Positions 6,555 through 13,004 of a stretch of DNA of 16,428 bases are shown here, one piece after another. The notes below the pieces were generated by a model. That model was not told the DNA's origin and did not search any database. It saw only the letters and a list, made by a program, of their open reading frames with translations. Positions within the stretch are counted from its first letter, which is position 1. The number at the start of each line of letters is the position of its first letter. Position numbers and translations under genes: made by a program. The stretch is from CAUZEO01 sp963578625 (GTDB lineage: Bacteria; Verrucomicrobiota; Kiritimatiellia; SLOV01), in contig CAUZEO010000078.1 in the NCBI GenBank assembly GCA_963578625.1, positions 1 through 16,428 on the forward strand, read 5' to 3'.

Positions 6555-6573
6555 AGTCGCGGTACCGCGACTC
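6554..6573. terminator. 20-bp perfect palindrome after the sulfotransferase stop
   Basis: Two 10-nt arms, GAGTCGCGGT and its exact complement, meet without a spacer, and the first base is the last base of the stop codon. As RNA it would form an 8-bp stem with a tetraloop from either strand. It lies between two convergent genes (sulfotransferase and beta-propeller protein). No T-run follows directly on either strand, so bidirectional termination or RNA-end protection is only a guess. Confidence 0.4.
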
Positions 6574-6620
6574 GAATCCGTTGGAAATCTATCCGGTCAA
6601 AAATCTGCTCCTATTTTGCC

Positions 6621-8135
6621 CTAGGTGAACCGATAGCTATACAACACGGAACCGACGATTTGGAAATGCAACCAGACCTCTCGGCCAATGAGTTCGGAGA
6701 GGTCGGGCTTGGTTTTCCATTTCACAGCACTGCGATAGGGATCGCGGTGAATATCGATTTCCGAATCGTCGAATTCGTAGCCGGGTACGAATGACCCGTC
6801 CAGGTTGAGGATAGCCAGGCGAACTTCGCCTTTGTTCAAGGCTTCCACGTTGAGCGACAAGTTCGGTTTTTCGATCACCATCTGTCTGGTTAACAGTTCG
6901 CCGGGCGTATATCGCGAATGGGCAAGCCCCGCGAAACGGTCGAGACCGATACACGCCACGCCGATGGCCATCGGCTGGCCGGGCGAATCGGGCGAGGAGC
7001 CCGCGGTCATTGCGCCGGCGCCTGTATAGTAAATGAACAGTTCGTCGCCGATGCGAATGGGCGCATTGTGGGTGGGAAAAATAATGAAGCGATCGAAGGC
7101 GCCTTCATCGCCGATGTCCAGAAACGGTTCTCCGGGCGCCACGCGTTCCCAACGCTGGCCTTCCCGCTGGCTGACGAGTTCGCAGTTGTCGCCGAATCCG
7201 GCGTATGACCACTTCTCCAGCATCCCGAGGTTCTGGTTTCCGTAATTGAATGGAGTGATGCCGCCGTGCCACTGGTACTGGAGTCCGAACCCCATTTCGG
7301 GCGTGTTCACGAAAATTGATTCGGGCGGACTCCAGTTCACGAAGTCTGAGCTGGTTCGAATGGCGGCGGTCCGGCCGACCAGGGAGCGTGCCCGCTCATT
7401 CAGCCACCAACGGCGATTCCGCTCGTCCCGCGTCACCATCATGTAGTCGCCGTAGCGGGCCGACACCATCCGGCGGGGCTTTCGCGTCCAGTGAATTCCG
7501 TCCGGGCTGGTGTCGAGATACTGGCCAAACACGACATCCCGGGCATGCGCTTCCTGCTCCTTGGTAATGTCCGGGTATGCTTCCGGGTCGGCGTAGGCCC
7601 ACATGCAATGGTCCTGCATGTTCGCGATGAGTTTGTAGCGCCGCTGTGGATCGGGATCGTCGTCGTCGCGGACCACGGTGAGTCCGTCCATGTTGTTGAC
7701 CACGCCGATGGGCTCCCCCTGTTCATCCAGGGCGGTAAGCCCTTTCCGCGCCCGAGCCAATGCTTGCTCGATCACGTTTTCCCCATCCGGGGACATCGGG
7801 TACCAGATATTGTTGTCCTTCGATCCCCGGAACTCGGCTACACCCAGGTTGGGTTTCTCAAAATGAATCCCGTCGCGGCTTTCCGCGTAGCAGTAGCCGC
7901 CCACGTCATCTTCACCCGGTTTGCGGGCGGGGGTGGAGAAATACCAGCAGCGGATCAAGCCGTCCGGCTCCTGGATCACGCTACCCCAGGCCTGCGTCCG
8001 GTAGCCCTCCCACGGGCGGTCCGATACAATCAACGGCTCCGGAAGCTTCCGCGGCTTGTTGATGATCCTCTTGAGGTTGATGTACTCCTGGATTTCGTGG
8101 TCGTCGACGAGTAGATGGAGGTCTGGGTCGTTCAT
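6621..8135 (-). CDS. Five-bladed beta-propeller protein, glycosidase-like (GH32/43/62-type fold)
   Basis: The product is 504 aa from ATG 8135; an in-frame TTG at 8150 is less likely. Repeated blade-like motifs are visible: IQEPDGLIRCWYFSTPA, YCYAESRDGIHFEKPNLG, VFGQYLDTSPDGIHWTRKP, AIRTSSDFVNWSPPE, FIIFPTHNAPIRIGDELFIYYTGAG and ACIGLDRFAGLAHSRYTPGELLTR. The 'ESxDGIHWxKP' strand pattern is characteristic of propeller glycosidase-like proteins common in Planctomycetes and Lentisphaerota. The C-terminal 100 residues (LSLNVEAL...EVRLAILNLDG...WLHFQIVGSVLYSYRF) look like the beta-sandwich that follows such propellers. There is no signal peptide, so a cytosolic role or an unusual export route is implied. 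I cannot assign catalytic acids with confidence and the activity is unknown. It lies 96 bp downstream of cysK on the same strand, separated by two hairpins. Confidence 0.75.
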   Translation of the reverse strand: MNDPDLHLLVDDHEIQEYINLKRIINKPRKLPEPLIVSDRPWEGYRTQAWGSVIQEPDGLIRCWYFSTPARKPGEDDVGGYCYAESRDGIHFEKPNLGVAEFRGSKDNNIWYPMSPDGENVIEQALARARKGLTALDEQGEPIGVVNNMDGLTVVRDDDDPDPQRRYKLIANMQDHCMWAYADPEAYPDITKEQEAHARDVVFGQYLDTSPDGIHWTRKPRRMVSARYGDYMMVTRDERNRRWWLNERARSLVGRTAAIRTSSDFVNWSPPESIFVNTPEMGFGLQYQWHGGITPFNYGNQNLGMLEKWSYAGFGDNCELVSQREGQRWERVAPGEPFLDIGDEGAFDRFIIFPTHNAPIRIGDELFIYYTGAGAMTAGSSPDSPGQPMAIGVACIGLDRFAGLAHSRYTPGELLTRQMVIEKPNLSLNVEALNKGEVRLAILNLDGSFVPGYEFDDSEIDIHRDPYRSAVKWKTKPDLSELIGREVWLHFQIVGSVLYSYRFT

Positions 8136-8154
8136 GGGTGCAGGATACAATATC

Positions 8155-8215
8155 GGGATTCACTCTTTGAATCCCAATCGTACGCACACTCGAATCTCGT
8201 TGCGACTGCGTACGA
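8155..8215. promoter_or_regulatory. Two hairpins between cysK and the beta-propeller gene
   Basis: An 8-bp stem with a 5-nt loop (GGGATTCA at 8155-8162, TGAATCCC at 8168-8175) lies 20 bp before the propeller start. Beyond it is a 9-bp stem with a 20-nt loop (TCGTACGCA at 8178-8186, TGCGTACGA at 8207-8215). Neither has a T-run. The nearer repeat is well placed for an operator and the farther one for a cysK 3' hairpin. The functions are inferred from position. Confidence 0.4.
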
Positions 8216-8231
8216 GCGCGTTTTAGCCCGC

Positions 8232-9173
8232 TTATTGGTCCGGCCTGGTTTCTTCTTCGAAGAGCCAGGTGGAGAGATAACGTTCCCCGGTGTCACAGCC
8301 GATGGTGACGATGGTTTTGCCCTCGTACTCGGGACGCTTTGCCACTTCCAGCGCTGCCCAGATGTTTCCGCCCGCTGATATGCCTACCAGAATGCCTTCT
8401 TCCACCGCGACGCGGCGCGCGGTTTCGCCGGCGTCTTCTTCCTTGATGAGAATGACTTCATCGATCAATTCGGTGCGCAGGACGCCGGGAATAAATCCGG
8501 CGCCGATACCCTGGATCTTGTGAGGGCCGGGGCGGCCCCCTGAGATTACGGGAGATTTCTCCGGCTCCACCGCGATGGCTTTGAAGTCCGGATTCCGTTG
8601 CTTGAGGACGTCGGCGACACCGGTAATGGTTCCGCCCGTGCCCACGCCCGATACGATTGCGTCGACCTTGCCGCCCGTATCGCGCCAAATTTCCTCCGCG
8701 GTGGTGGTTCGATGAATTTCGGCGTTGGCCTCATTCAGAAACTGCTGGGGCATGAATGCACCCGGGATTTCGGCCAGGAGCTGCTCCGCCCGCGCCACCG
8801 CCCCCGGCATGCCTTCACCCGCCGGTGTTAGCACCAGTTCTGCGCCGAGAATCCGCATCAAGTGACGCCGCTCGAAGCTCATGCTCTCCGGCATGGTCAG
8901 GATCAGCCGGTATCCCCTGGCGGCCGCGACGAAGGAGAGGGCGATGCCGGTATTGCCACTGGTTGGCTCGACGATCGTGCCGCCCGGTTCGAGCTTTCCC
9001 TGCTTTTCCGCGGCATCGATCATCGCCACCCCGATCCGGTCTTTTACGCTACCGAGCGGATTGTGGGATTCCATCTTCAGGAGCACTGTCCCCACGCAGT
9101 CCCGGGCGATGCGGTTCAGGCGTACCAGGGGCGTATTGAATACTGTTTGAGTAATGTCTTCTGCTATATTCAT
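8232..9173 (-). CDS. cysK: Cysteine synthase A (O-acetylserine sulfhydrylase)
   Basis: The product is 313 aa, full length for the family. It makes L-cysteine from O-acetyl-L-serine and sulfide with pyridoxal phosphate in the cytosol. Lys44 in NPLGSVKDRIG is the Schiff-base lysine. TSGNTG (71-76) is the substrate-binding loop, GVGTGGT (176-182) holds the PLP phosphate, and GISAGG (264-269) and DTGERYLST (294-302) are the usual C-terminal motifs. The start ATG 9173 gives the standard N-terminus (ITQTVFNTPLVRLNRI), though no Shine-Dalgarno is visible. It is divergent from the phosphomannomutase gene with an 87-bp shared upstream region. CysK and CysM are hard to separate by eye; the FNTPLV and EPTSGNTGI forms favour CysK. 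Confidence 0.93.
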   Translation of the reverse strand: MNIAEDITQTVFNTPLVRLNRIARDCVGTVLLKMESHNPLGSVKDRIGVAMIDAAEKQGKLEPGGTIVEPTSGNTGIALSFVAAARGYRLILTMPESMSFERRHLMRILGAELVLTPAGEGMPGAVARAEQLLAEIPGAFMPQQFLNEANAEIHRTTTAEEIWRDTGGKVDAIVSGVGTGGTITGVADVLKQRNPDFKAIAVEPEKSPVISGGRPGPHKIQGIGAGFIPGVLRTELIDEVILIKEEDAGETARRVAVEEGILVGISAGGNIWAALEVAKRPEYEGKTIVTIGCDTGERYLSTWLFEEETRPDQ

Positions 9174-9260
9174 GGCAAAACAATCAGGAATTTCAGAGGA
9201 TTATCGACAAAGGATACGACAGATATTAGGAAAAAGTAAAGGCGCGGGAAGCTGAATAAA
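9174..9260. promoter_or_regulatory. Divergent promoter region between cysK and the phosphomannomutase gene
   Basis: This AT-rich 87-bp spacer must carry the start signals for both flanking genes. I see no convincing -35/-10 pair. GGGAAG (9246-9251) about 9 nt before the ATG at 9261 is a possible Shine-Dalgarno for the rightward gene. Confidence 0.3.
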
Positions 9261-10583
9261 ATGGCTGGGATCTTTAAAGCATACGATATTCGTGGAATTT
9301 ACGGGCTCGATTTGACCGAGGAGATCGCATTTCACATCGGCAGGGCCTTCCAAACGTTTCTGGGGTGTAAAAGCGTGGTTGTCGCCCGGGACATGCGCCC
9401 GCATTCCGAGGCGCTTTTCCGCGGATTATCCGAGGGACTGATGCTCCAGGGCGCCGACGTAATCGATCTTGGTCTGGCATCGACCCCGGTATCGTATTTC
9501 GCGAACGGCGCTCTCGGAGCGGATGCCGGCATCATGATCACCGCTTCCCACAACCCGGGCGAATGGAACGGCTTCAAATTATGCCGGGAGCAGGCCATTC
9601 CCATCAGCGGCGCCACCGGCATTCAGGACATTGAGCGCTTGGTTACGGAAGAGTCCTTCGCGCCCGCCGCCGGGTCGCCGGGATGTGTGCGCCGTGAGGA
9701 GATGGGAGACCGCTATGCAGCGCATATTCGAACCTTCGCCGATATTGGGCGTCCGCTACGCGTCGCGGTGGATTACGCGAATGCGATGGGAATTTTTGAG
9801 AATCGGGTCCTGGCCGGGCTGATCGATTTCGATCCGATTTTCGACGACCTGGACGGGACCTTTCCCAACCACGAAGCCAATCCTCTCAAGGCGGAAACGT
9901 ATGAGGCGCTCCAGGCGAAAGTCCGCGCGGGATCGTACGACTTCGGGATTGCTTACGACGGGGATGCGGATCGCGTGGGCTTCATCGATGAACAGGGAAG
10001 CATCATCCCGATGGACATCATCACCGCATTGATTGCGCGGATCATGCTGGAGCGGGAGCCCGGCGCCGCTATTTTTTACGATCTGCGCAGCAGTTGGGCG
10101 GTGAAGGAGATCATCGAGGAGTCCGGGGGCCGCCCCTTCATGTCGCGGGTCGGGCACTCATTCATCAAGCAGCAGATGCGTGACGAAGACGCAATTTTTG
10201 CGGGAGAGCTATCCGGGCACTACTATTTCCGAGACAACTATTTTACCGAAAGTTCGTCGCTCGCGGTGCTTTGCGTAGCGAACCTGGCAAGCAATGCGGG
10301 CATCCCTCTTTCTGAAATCGTGAAACCCATTCTTCGGTACCGCGCCAGCGGGGAAATAAATTCAGAAGTGAAAAATCCCGATGCGGTGTTTGCGACCCTG
10401 AGGAAAGAGTACGGGCACGGAGTCGTCACCGAGCTCGACGGGACGAGTTTCGAATTCGAAGATTGGTGGTTCAACGTTCGTCTCTCCAACACCGAACCCC
10501 TGATTCGATTGAACCTGGAAGCAAAGTCGGAATCGGACATGCAAAGCAGGCGGGACGAAGTCCTTGAAGTGATTCGCGGGTGA
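9261..10583 (+). CDS. Phosphomannomutase/phosphoglucomutase
   Basis: The product is 440 aa. It interconverts hexose 1- and 6-phosphates, supplying mannose-1-P or glucose-1-P for nucleotide sugars. All four signature loops are present: the phosphoserine loop MITASHNPG (92-100, Ser96), the metal loop DGDADR (233-238), the sugar-binding loop GELSGH (315-320) and the phosphate-binding loop RLSNTEPLIR (407-416). The N-terminal IFKAYDIRGIYG is typical of the PMM/PGM (AlgC/ManB) subgroup, and the GELSGHYYF form favours dual mannose/glucose use. The protein is cytosolic. The gene ends 12 bp from the convergent membrane-protein gene, with no clear terminator between. The family is sure; the symbol is left blank because manB and algC cannot be told apart. 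Confidence 0.92.
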   Translation: MAGIFKAYDIRGIYGLDLTEEIAFHIGRAFQTFLGCKSVVVARDMRPHSEALFRGLSEGLMLQGADVIDLGLASTPVSYFANGALGADAGIMITASHNPGEWNGFKLCREQAIPISGATGIQDIERLVTEESFAPAAGSPGCVRREEMGDRYAAHIRTFADIGRPLRVAVDYANAMGIFENRVLAGLIDFDPIFDDLDGTFPNHEANPLKAETYEALQAKVRAGSYDFGIAYDGDADRVGFIDEQGSIIPMDIITALIARIMLEREPGAAIFYDLRSSWAVKEIIEESGGRPFMSRVGHSFIKQQMRDEDAIFAGELSGHYYFRDNYFTESSSLAVLCVANLASNAGIPLSEIVKPILRYRASGEINSEVKNPDAVFATLRKEYGHGVVTELDGTSFEFEDWWFNVRLSNTEPLIRLNLEAKSESDMQSRRDEVLEVIRG

Positions 10584-10595
10584 TGCCTCGTGGCG

Positions 10596-10991
10596 TTAAG
10601 TGCCCATGAATCCGATACCGATGAACGTCGAGGCCAGGGCAAACTCCACCAGGTAGATCATGCGAATCGCGAGGGGGGATCGACGGAGAATCAGAATCCC
10701 CGCGAGCTGCTGAAATCCGTTGGCCTTGAAGTTCGCCATGGCGCCGCCCGCCAGGATCCAGCACAAGACCAGCAATGCGTAATCCGCCAGGTTCTTGTCC
10801 GGCCCCATCAGGATCCAAAAGACTACCGCGACGCCGGCAAAGAACATCCCGAGCCCGGGATTTCGCTCCGGGGCGTCTTCCACCGCTTTTTCAACCGCCG
10901 TTTTCAGTTTTTCTGGAGAGGATATACCCCACATGGACTCCGCTAATCCTACCATTCCTGCAAAAACTAGCGCTATTTGTCCACCCGTCAT
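10596..10991 (-). CDS. Small four-helix membrane protein, unrecognised
   Basis: The product is 131 aa from ATG 10991, chosen because GGAGA lies at 11003-10999 and the residues before it in the longer frame (to 11144) look non-coding. Hydrophobic segments are at about 4-22, 46-63, 70-86 and 110-128, with an acidic and basic loop (residues 24-44) after the first. I do not recognise a family. Possibilities include a DUF4345-like or DoxX-like small membrane protein, but no diagnostic motif is seen. It converges on the phosphomannomutase gene and is divergent from tRNA-Cys. Confidence 0.65.
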   Translation of the reverse strand: MTGGQIALVFAGMVGLAESMWGISSPEKLKTAVEKAVEDAPERNPGLGMFFAGVAVVFWILMGPDKNLADYALLVLCWILAGGAMANFKANGFQQLAGILILRRSPLAIRMIYLVEFALASTFIGIGFMGT

Positions 10992-11071
10992 CGTACGGTC
11001 TCCATAGAAAGCCTCCGCATTACATATAGTCCCGATGTTGTAGGACAGCGAGTACCGATTGGCGTTGAAAC

Positions 11072-11126
11072 TTGACAAACCGAGCCCTTCGTCGTTTGCT
11101 ATAGGTGTTGATTCGCACTCGCGAAT
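11072..11126 (+). promoter_or_regulatory. Promoter and leader hairpin of tRNA-Cys
   Basis: A consensus -35 TTGACA lies at 11072-11077. The -10 is weaker: TTTGCT or TTGCTA at 11095-11101 with a 17-18 bp spacer. Between it and the tRNA is a 6-bp inverted repeat (ATTCGC, loop ACTC, GCGAAT; 11111-11126), ending 4 nt before the mature 5' end, possibly a processing feature. Confidence 0.5.
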
Positions 11127-11130
11127 GAGC

Positions 11131-11205
11131 GGCGCGGTAGCCAAGTGGTAAGGCGCGGGTTTGCAAAACCTGTATTCACCGGTTCGATCCCGGTCCGCGC
11201 CTCCA
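11131..11205 (+). tRNA. tRNA-Cys (GCA)
   Basis: The acceptor arms GGCGCGG (11131-11137) and CCGCGCC (11195-11201) pair perfectly, followed by discriminator T (11202) and an encoded CCA (11203-11205). The T arm contains GGTTCGATCCC. The anticodon loop TTGCAAA places GCA at 11163-11165, which reads UGC/UGU cysteine codons. The D arm (AGCCAAGTGGTAAGGC) is short, normal for tRNA-Cys. No second copy of the tRNA 3' end, as an integrated element would leave, was seen to its right within the window. Confidence 0.95.
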
Positions 11206-11689
11206 ATCGTAACTCCCTCGTAAACAGCATGATAAGCATGAAATCTGTGCTCATTAGCGTATTATTTCATTGACATAATCTGTCACTATTCGCGTCTAGA
11301 TGCGAGGTTAGGCAGAACAAAGTGTCAAAGAAGTGTCAATGCCTCCCCGATGGTCTCGCACAAGTTTGCAAGTAACCAAGCACACACGAACCCAACAAGT
11401 GTTGCGCTATTTCTCAACACTATGAGCAGCAGGTCATGAGGCGAATCGATCCGCTTGTCTGCCTACTTTTCTACACACTTTTGGTGCCGATCATGAGTCG
11501 TATCAAAGCGGAAAGAATGAGCAAGGCCTGCACCCTTGCCCACCCCGCCCCCCTGTTCTCACATTGTATATATCCCCGGAATTTTTTGGCTTCCGCCCGT
11601 GGACGTGGGCCAGCGGGATCGTCCGGCTCTGCTCGCCGATCTCCGGAATATGCCGGTAGCGGATGTCGGCCCGTGAACGAGGGCTGCGG
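11206..11689. other. Long gene-free stretch right of tRNA-Cys
   Basis: No convincing gene is present in these 484 bp. The rightward open frame from 11436 has low-complexity, frame-shadow composition and overlaps the beta-helix gene, so I do not accept it. A TTGACA at about 11270 has no good -10. Closest to the beta-helix stop, arms GGTAGC (11654-11659) and GCTACC (11688-11693) could form a hairpin with an inner GGGC/GCCC pairing, without a T-run. The stretch marks the change from intact metabolic genes to the repetitive surface-protein locus. Confidence 0.5.
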
Positions 11690-12718
11690 CTACCTTGAGA
11701 AGTTCGCCCAGGGATGCCAGGCACCATCTGCGCTACCCAGTTCGCCTGCAGCTTCCACAACCGGACCGAAGGTGTCATCGGGATCCAGTTCGTAGTTGGT
11801 TCCATTCCCCACGCAGGTGTTTTTCAGGATGAAGTTGCTGGTACCTGTTGTCGTCTGGATTCCGTACTCCCCCCCCGTCGTGCCCCACACGTTGTTGGCT
11901 TCCACCCGGTTGCCGTCAGCGTGGTAGAGACGAATTCCCTTGGTCGTATTCTTGCTGATCGTGTTTTCCCGAATCGTATTCCCATCGCACTGATCAAGAT
12001 AGACGCCATAGGAATCATTCCCGCTGATGGTGCAATCGGCAATGGTGTTCCCATCGCACTGATCAAGGTAGACGCCAACGGATACATTCCCGCTGATGGT
12101 GCAATCGGCAATGGTGTTCCCATCGCACTGGCCGGAGCCGCCAGAAAGAACGACGCCATAGGAATCATTCCCGCTGATGGTGCAATCGGCAATGGTGTTC
12201 CCATCGCACTGGCCGTGCCGGCCATTAAGATAGACGCCAGAGCTGTTGTTGCCGGAAACCACCATCTGCTCGATCCGGCTGTTGTTCATATACTCGCAGT
12301 ATAATCCATAATAGAATCCGCTGATTGATCCACCCTTGATTACCACCCTGTCTATCACCGCGTTGGTCGATCCATCCACGTAAATGCCGTAGTCATTGTC
12401 CGGATAAGAGGAAGTGCCATCCCCGGTGAGGGAGAAGCCCATCAGGTCCACGCTGACGCCGCTGGTCTCGATCACAATGCCGTGCGTCGTGGAATGCAGG
12501 TTGGAGACCACGTAATACGAGCCGGATTCATTAATCGTGTAAGGCAGGCTGGAGATCGGGGTGCGGGGGTCTGTCCGCTCATAGACCTCCTCAAGGGTAT
12601 GCATGGTCTCACCCGGCGCACCGGGAGGGGTCAGAGATCCCTGTCCCATTACATGGGTTCCCATAAACATCCACAGTGCCGCGACAAGGCCAGTTCGTAT
12701 CCGTGCAGGGTTCTTCAT
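11690..12718 (-). CDS. Secreted right-handed parallel beta-helix repeat protein
   Basis: The product is 342 aa from ATG 12718. GGAGG at 12731-12727 sets this start; an upstream ATG at 12739 would add MPVEDES before the leader. The signal peptide MKNPARIRTGLVAALWMFMG ends near residue 25 (VMG-QG). Residues 28-70 carry a conserved entry segment (SLTPPGAPGETM, RTPISSLPYTINESGSYYV) that I recall from secreted beta-helix proteins of PVC bacteria. Residues about 75-310 are PbH1-type coils, including four copies of CDGNTI followed by a strand such as ADCTISGNDSYGVYL, 23 or 27 residues apart. The C-terminus (GPVV...WHPWANFSR) is also conserved in that group. Such folds often bind or cleave polysaccharides; no catalytic site is recognisable and a purely structural surface role is possible. 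Its first 27 codons are duplicated exactly at the right edge of the window. Confidence 0.85.
   Translation of the reverse strand: MKNPARIRTGLVAALWMFMGTHVMGQGSLTPPGAPGETMHTLEEVYERTDPRTPISSLPYTINESGSYYVVSNLHSTTHGIVIETSGVSVDLMGFSLTGDGTSSYPDNDYGIYVDGSTNAVIDRVVIKGGSISGFYYGLYCEYMNNSRIEQMVVSGNNSSGVYLNGRHGQCDGNTIADCTISGNDSYGVVLSGGSGQCDGNTIADCTISGNVSVGVYLDQCDGNTIADCTISGNDSYGVYLDQCDGNTIRENTISKNTTKGIRLYHADGNRVEANNVWGTTGGEYGIQTTTGTSNFILKNTCVGNGTNYELDPDDTFGPVVEAAGELGSADGAWHPWANFSR
12017..12211 (-). repeat. Three identical 45-nt units inside the beta-helix gene
   Basis: A 45-nt unit occurs at 12017-12061, 12086-12130 and 12167-12211 without a mismatch, spaced 69 and 81 nt (23 and 27 codons, so in frame). 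It encodes QCDGNTIADCTISGN on the minus strand. A diverged partial copy lies at about 11970-12000. Identity at silent positions shows recent duplication or gene conversion. Confidence 0.85.
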
Positions 12719-12763
12719 TGATTCATCCTCCACGGGCATTCTGGAGGCTCTGGAGGGCCTTGG
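12637..12763 (-). repeat. Left copy of a perfect inverted repeat (at least 127 bp)
   Basis: The reverse complement of this stretch equals 16302-16428 base for base. It covers the 5' end of the beta-helix gene (signal peptide codons), its ribosome-binding site and about 35 bp of leader. Similarity fades just beyond 12763 in a pyrimidine-rich stretch. The repeat may be longer than seen because the right copy is cut by the window edge. Confidence 0.95.
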
Positions 12764-13004
12764 GAAGGGAAAACAAGAAGGTTGCGGTATCCACCTGGGG
12801 TGAGTGCTGAAACGGGGGATCCGAGGCTGCTATCGGCTACTCGGATACTGGGATCGGGACTGGTGGCGGTCGATCAAAACCAACCCGTATCCGCTGAGCT
12901 TCGCAGATTCACGCTGCTGACTCATCTGAGTATCGGTTTCGGAGGCCTCCTGTCACCCTGCCTCTACCCTTGCCGAGGGCGACTGCAGAGGTAATAATTA
13001 CGAC
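12719..13004. promoter_or_regulatory. Divergent upstream region of the beta-helix and leucine-rich-repeat genes
   Basis: These 286 bp must contain promoters for both divergent genes. I could not pick a convincing -35/-10 pair. The leftmost 45 bp belong to the inverted repeat. An inverted pair CCGAG/CTCGG lies at about 12821-12844 and a 10-bp palindrome GGAGGCCTCC at about 12940. A weak GAGG (12988-12991) lies 13 nt before the leucine-rich-repeat ATG. Confidence 0.4.

Noticed and set aside
11300..11400. Possible integrase C-terminus beside tRNA-Cys (frame reading VSKKCQCLPDGLAQVCK)
   Set aside because: The fragment is under 40 codons, has no integrase catalytic motif, and no matching tRNA-end repeat was found.
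11436..11795. Rightward open frame of 119 codons after tRNA-Cys
   Set aside because: It is a low-complexity product of uneven composition that overlaps the conserved end of the beta-helix gene and has no good ribosome-binding site.
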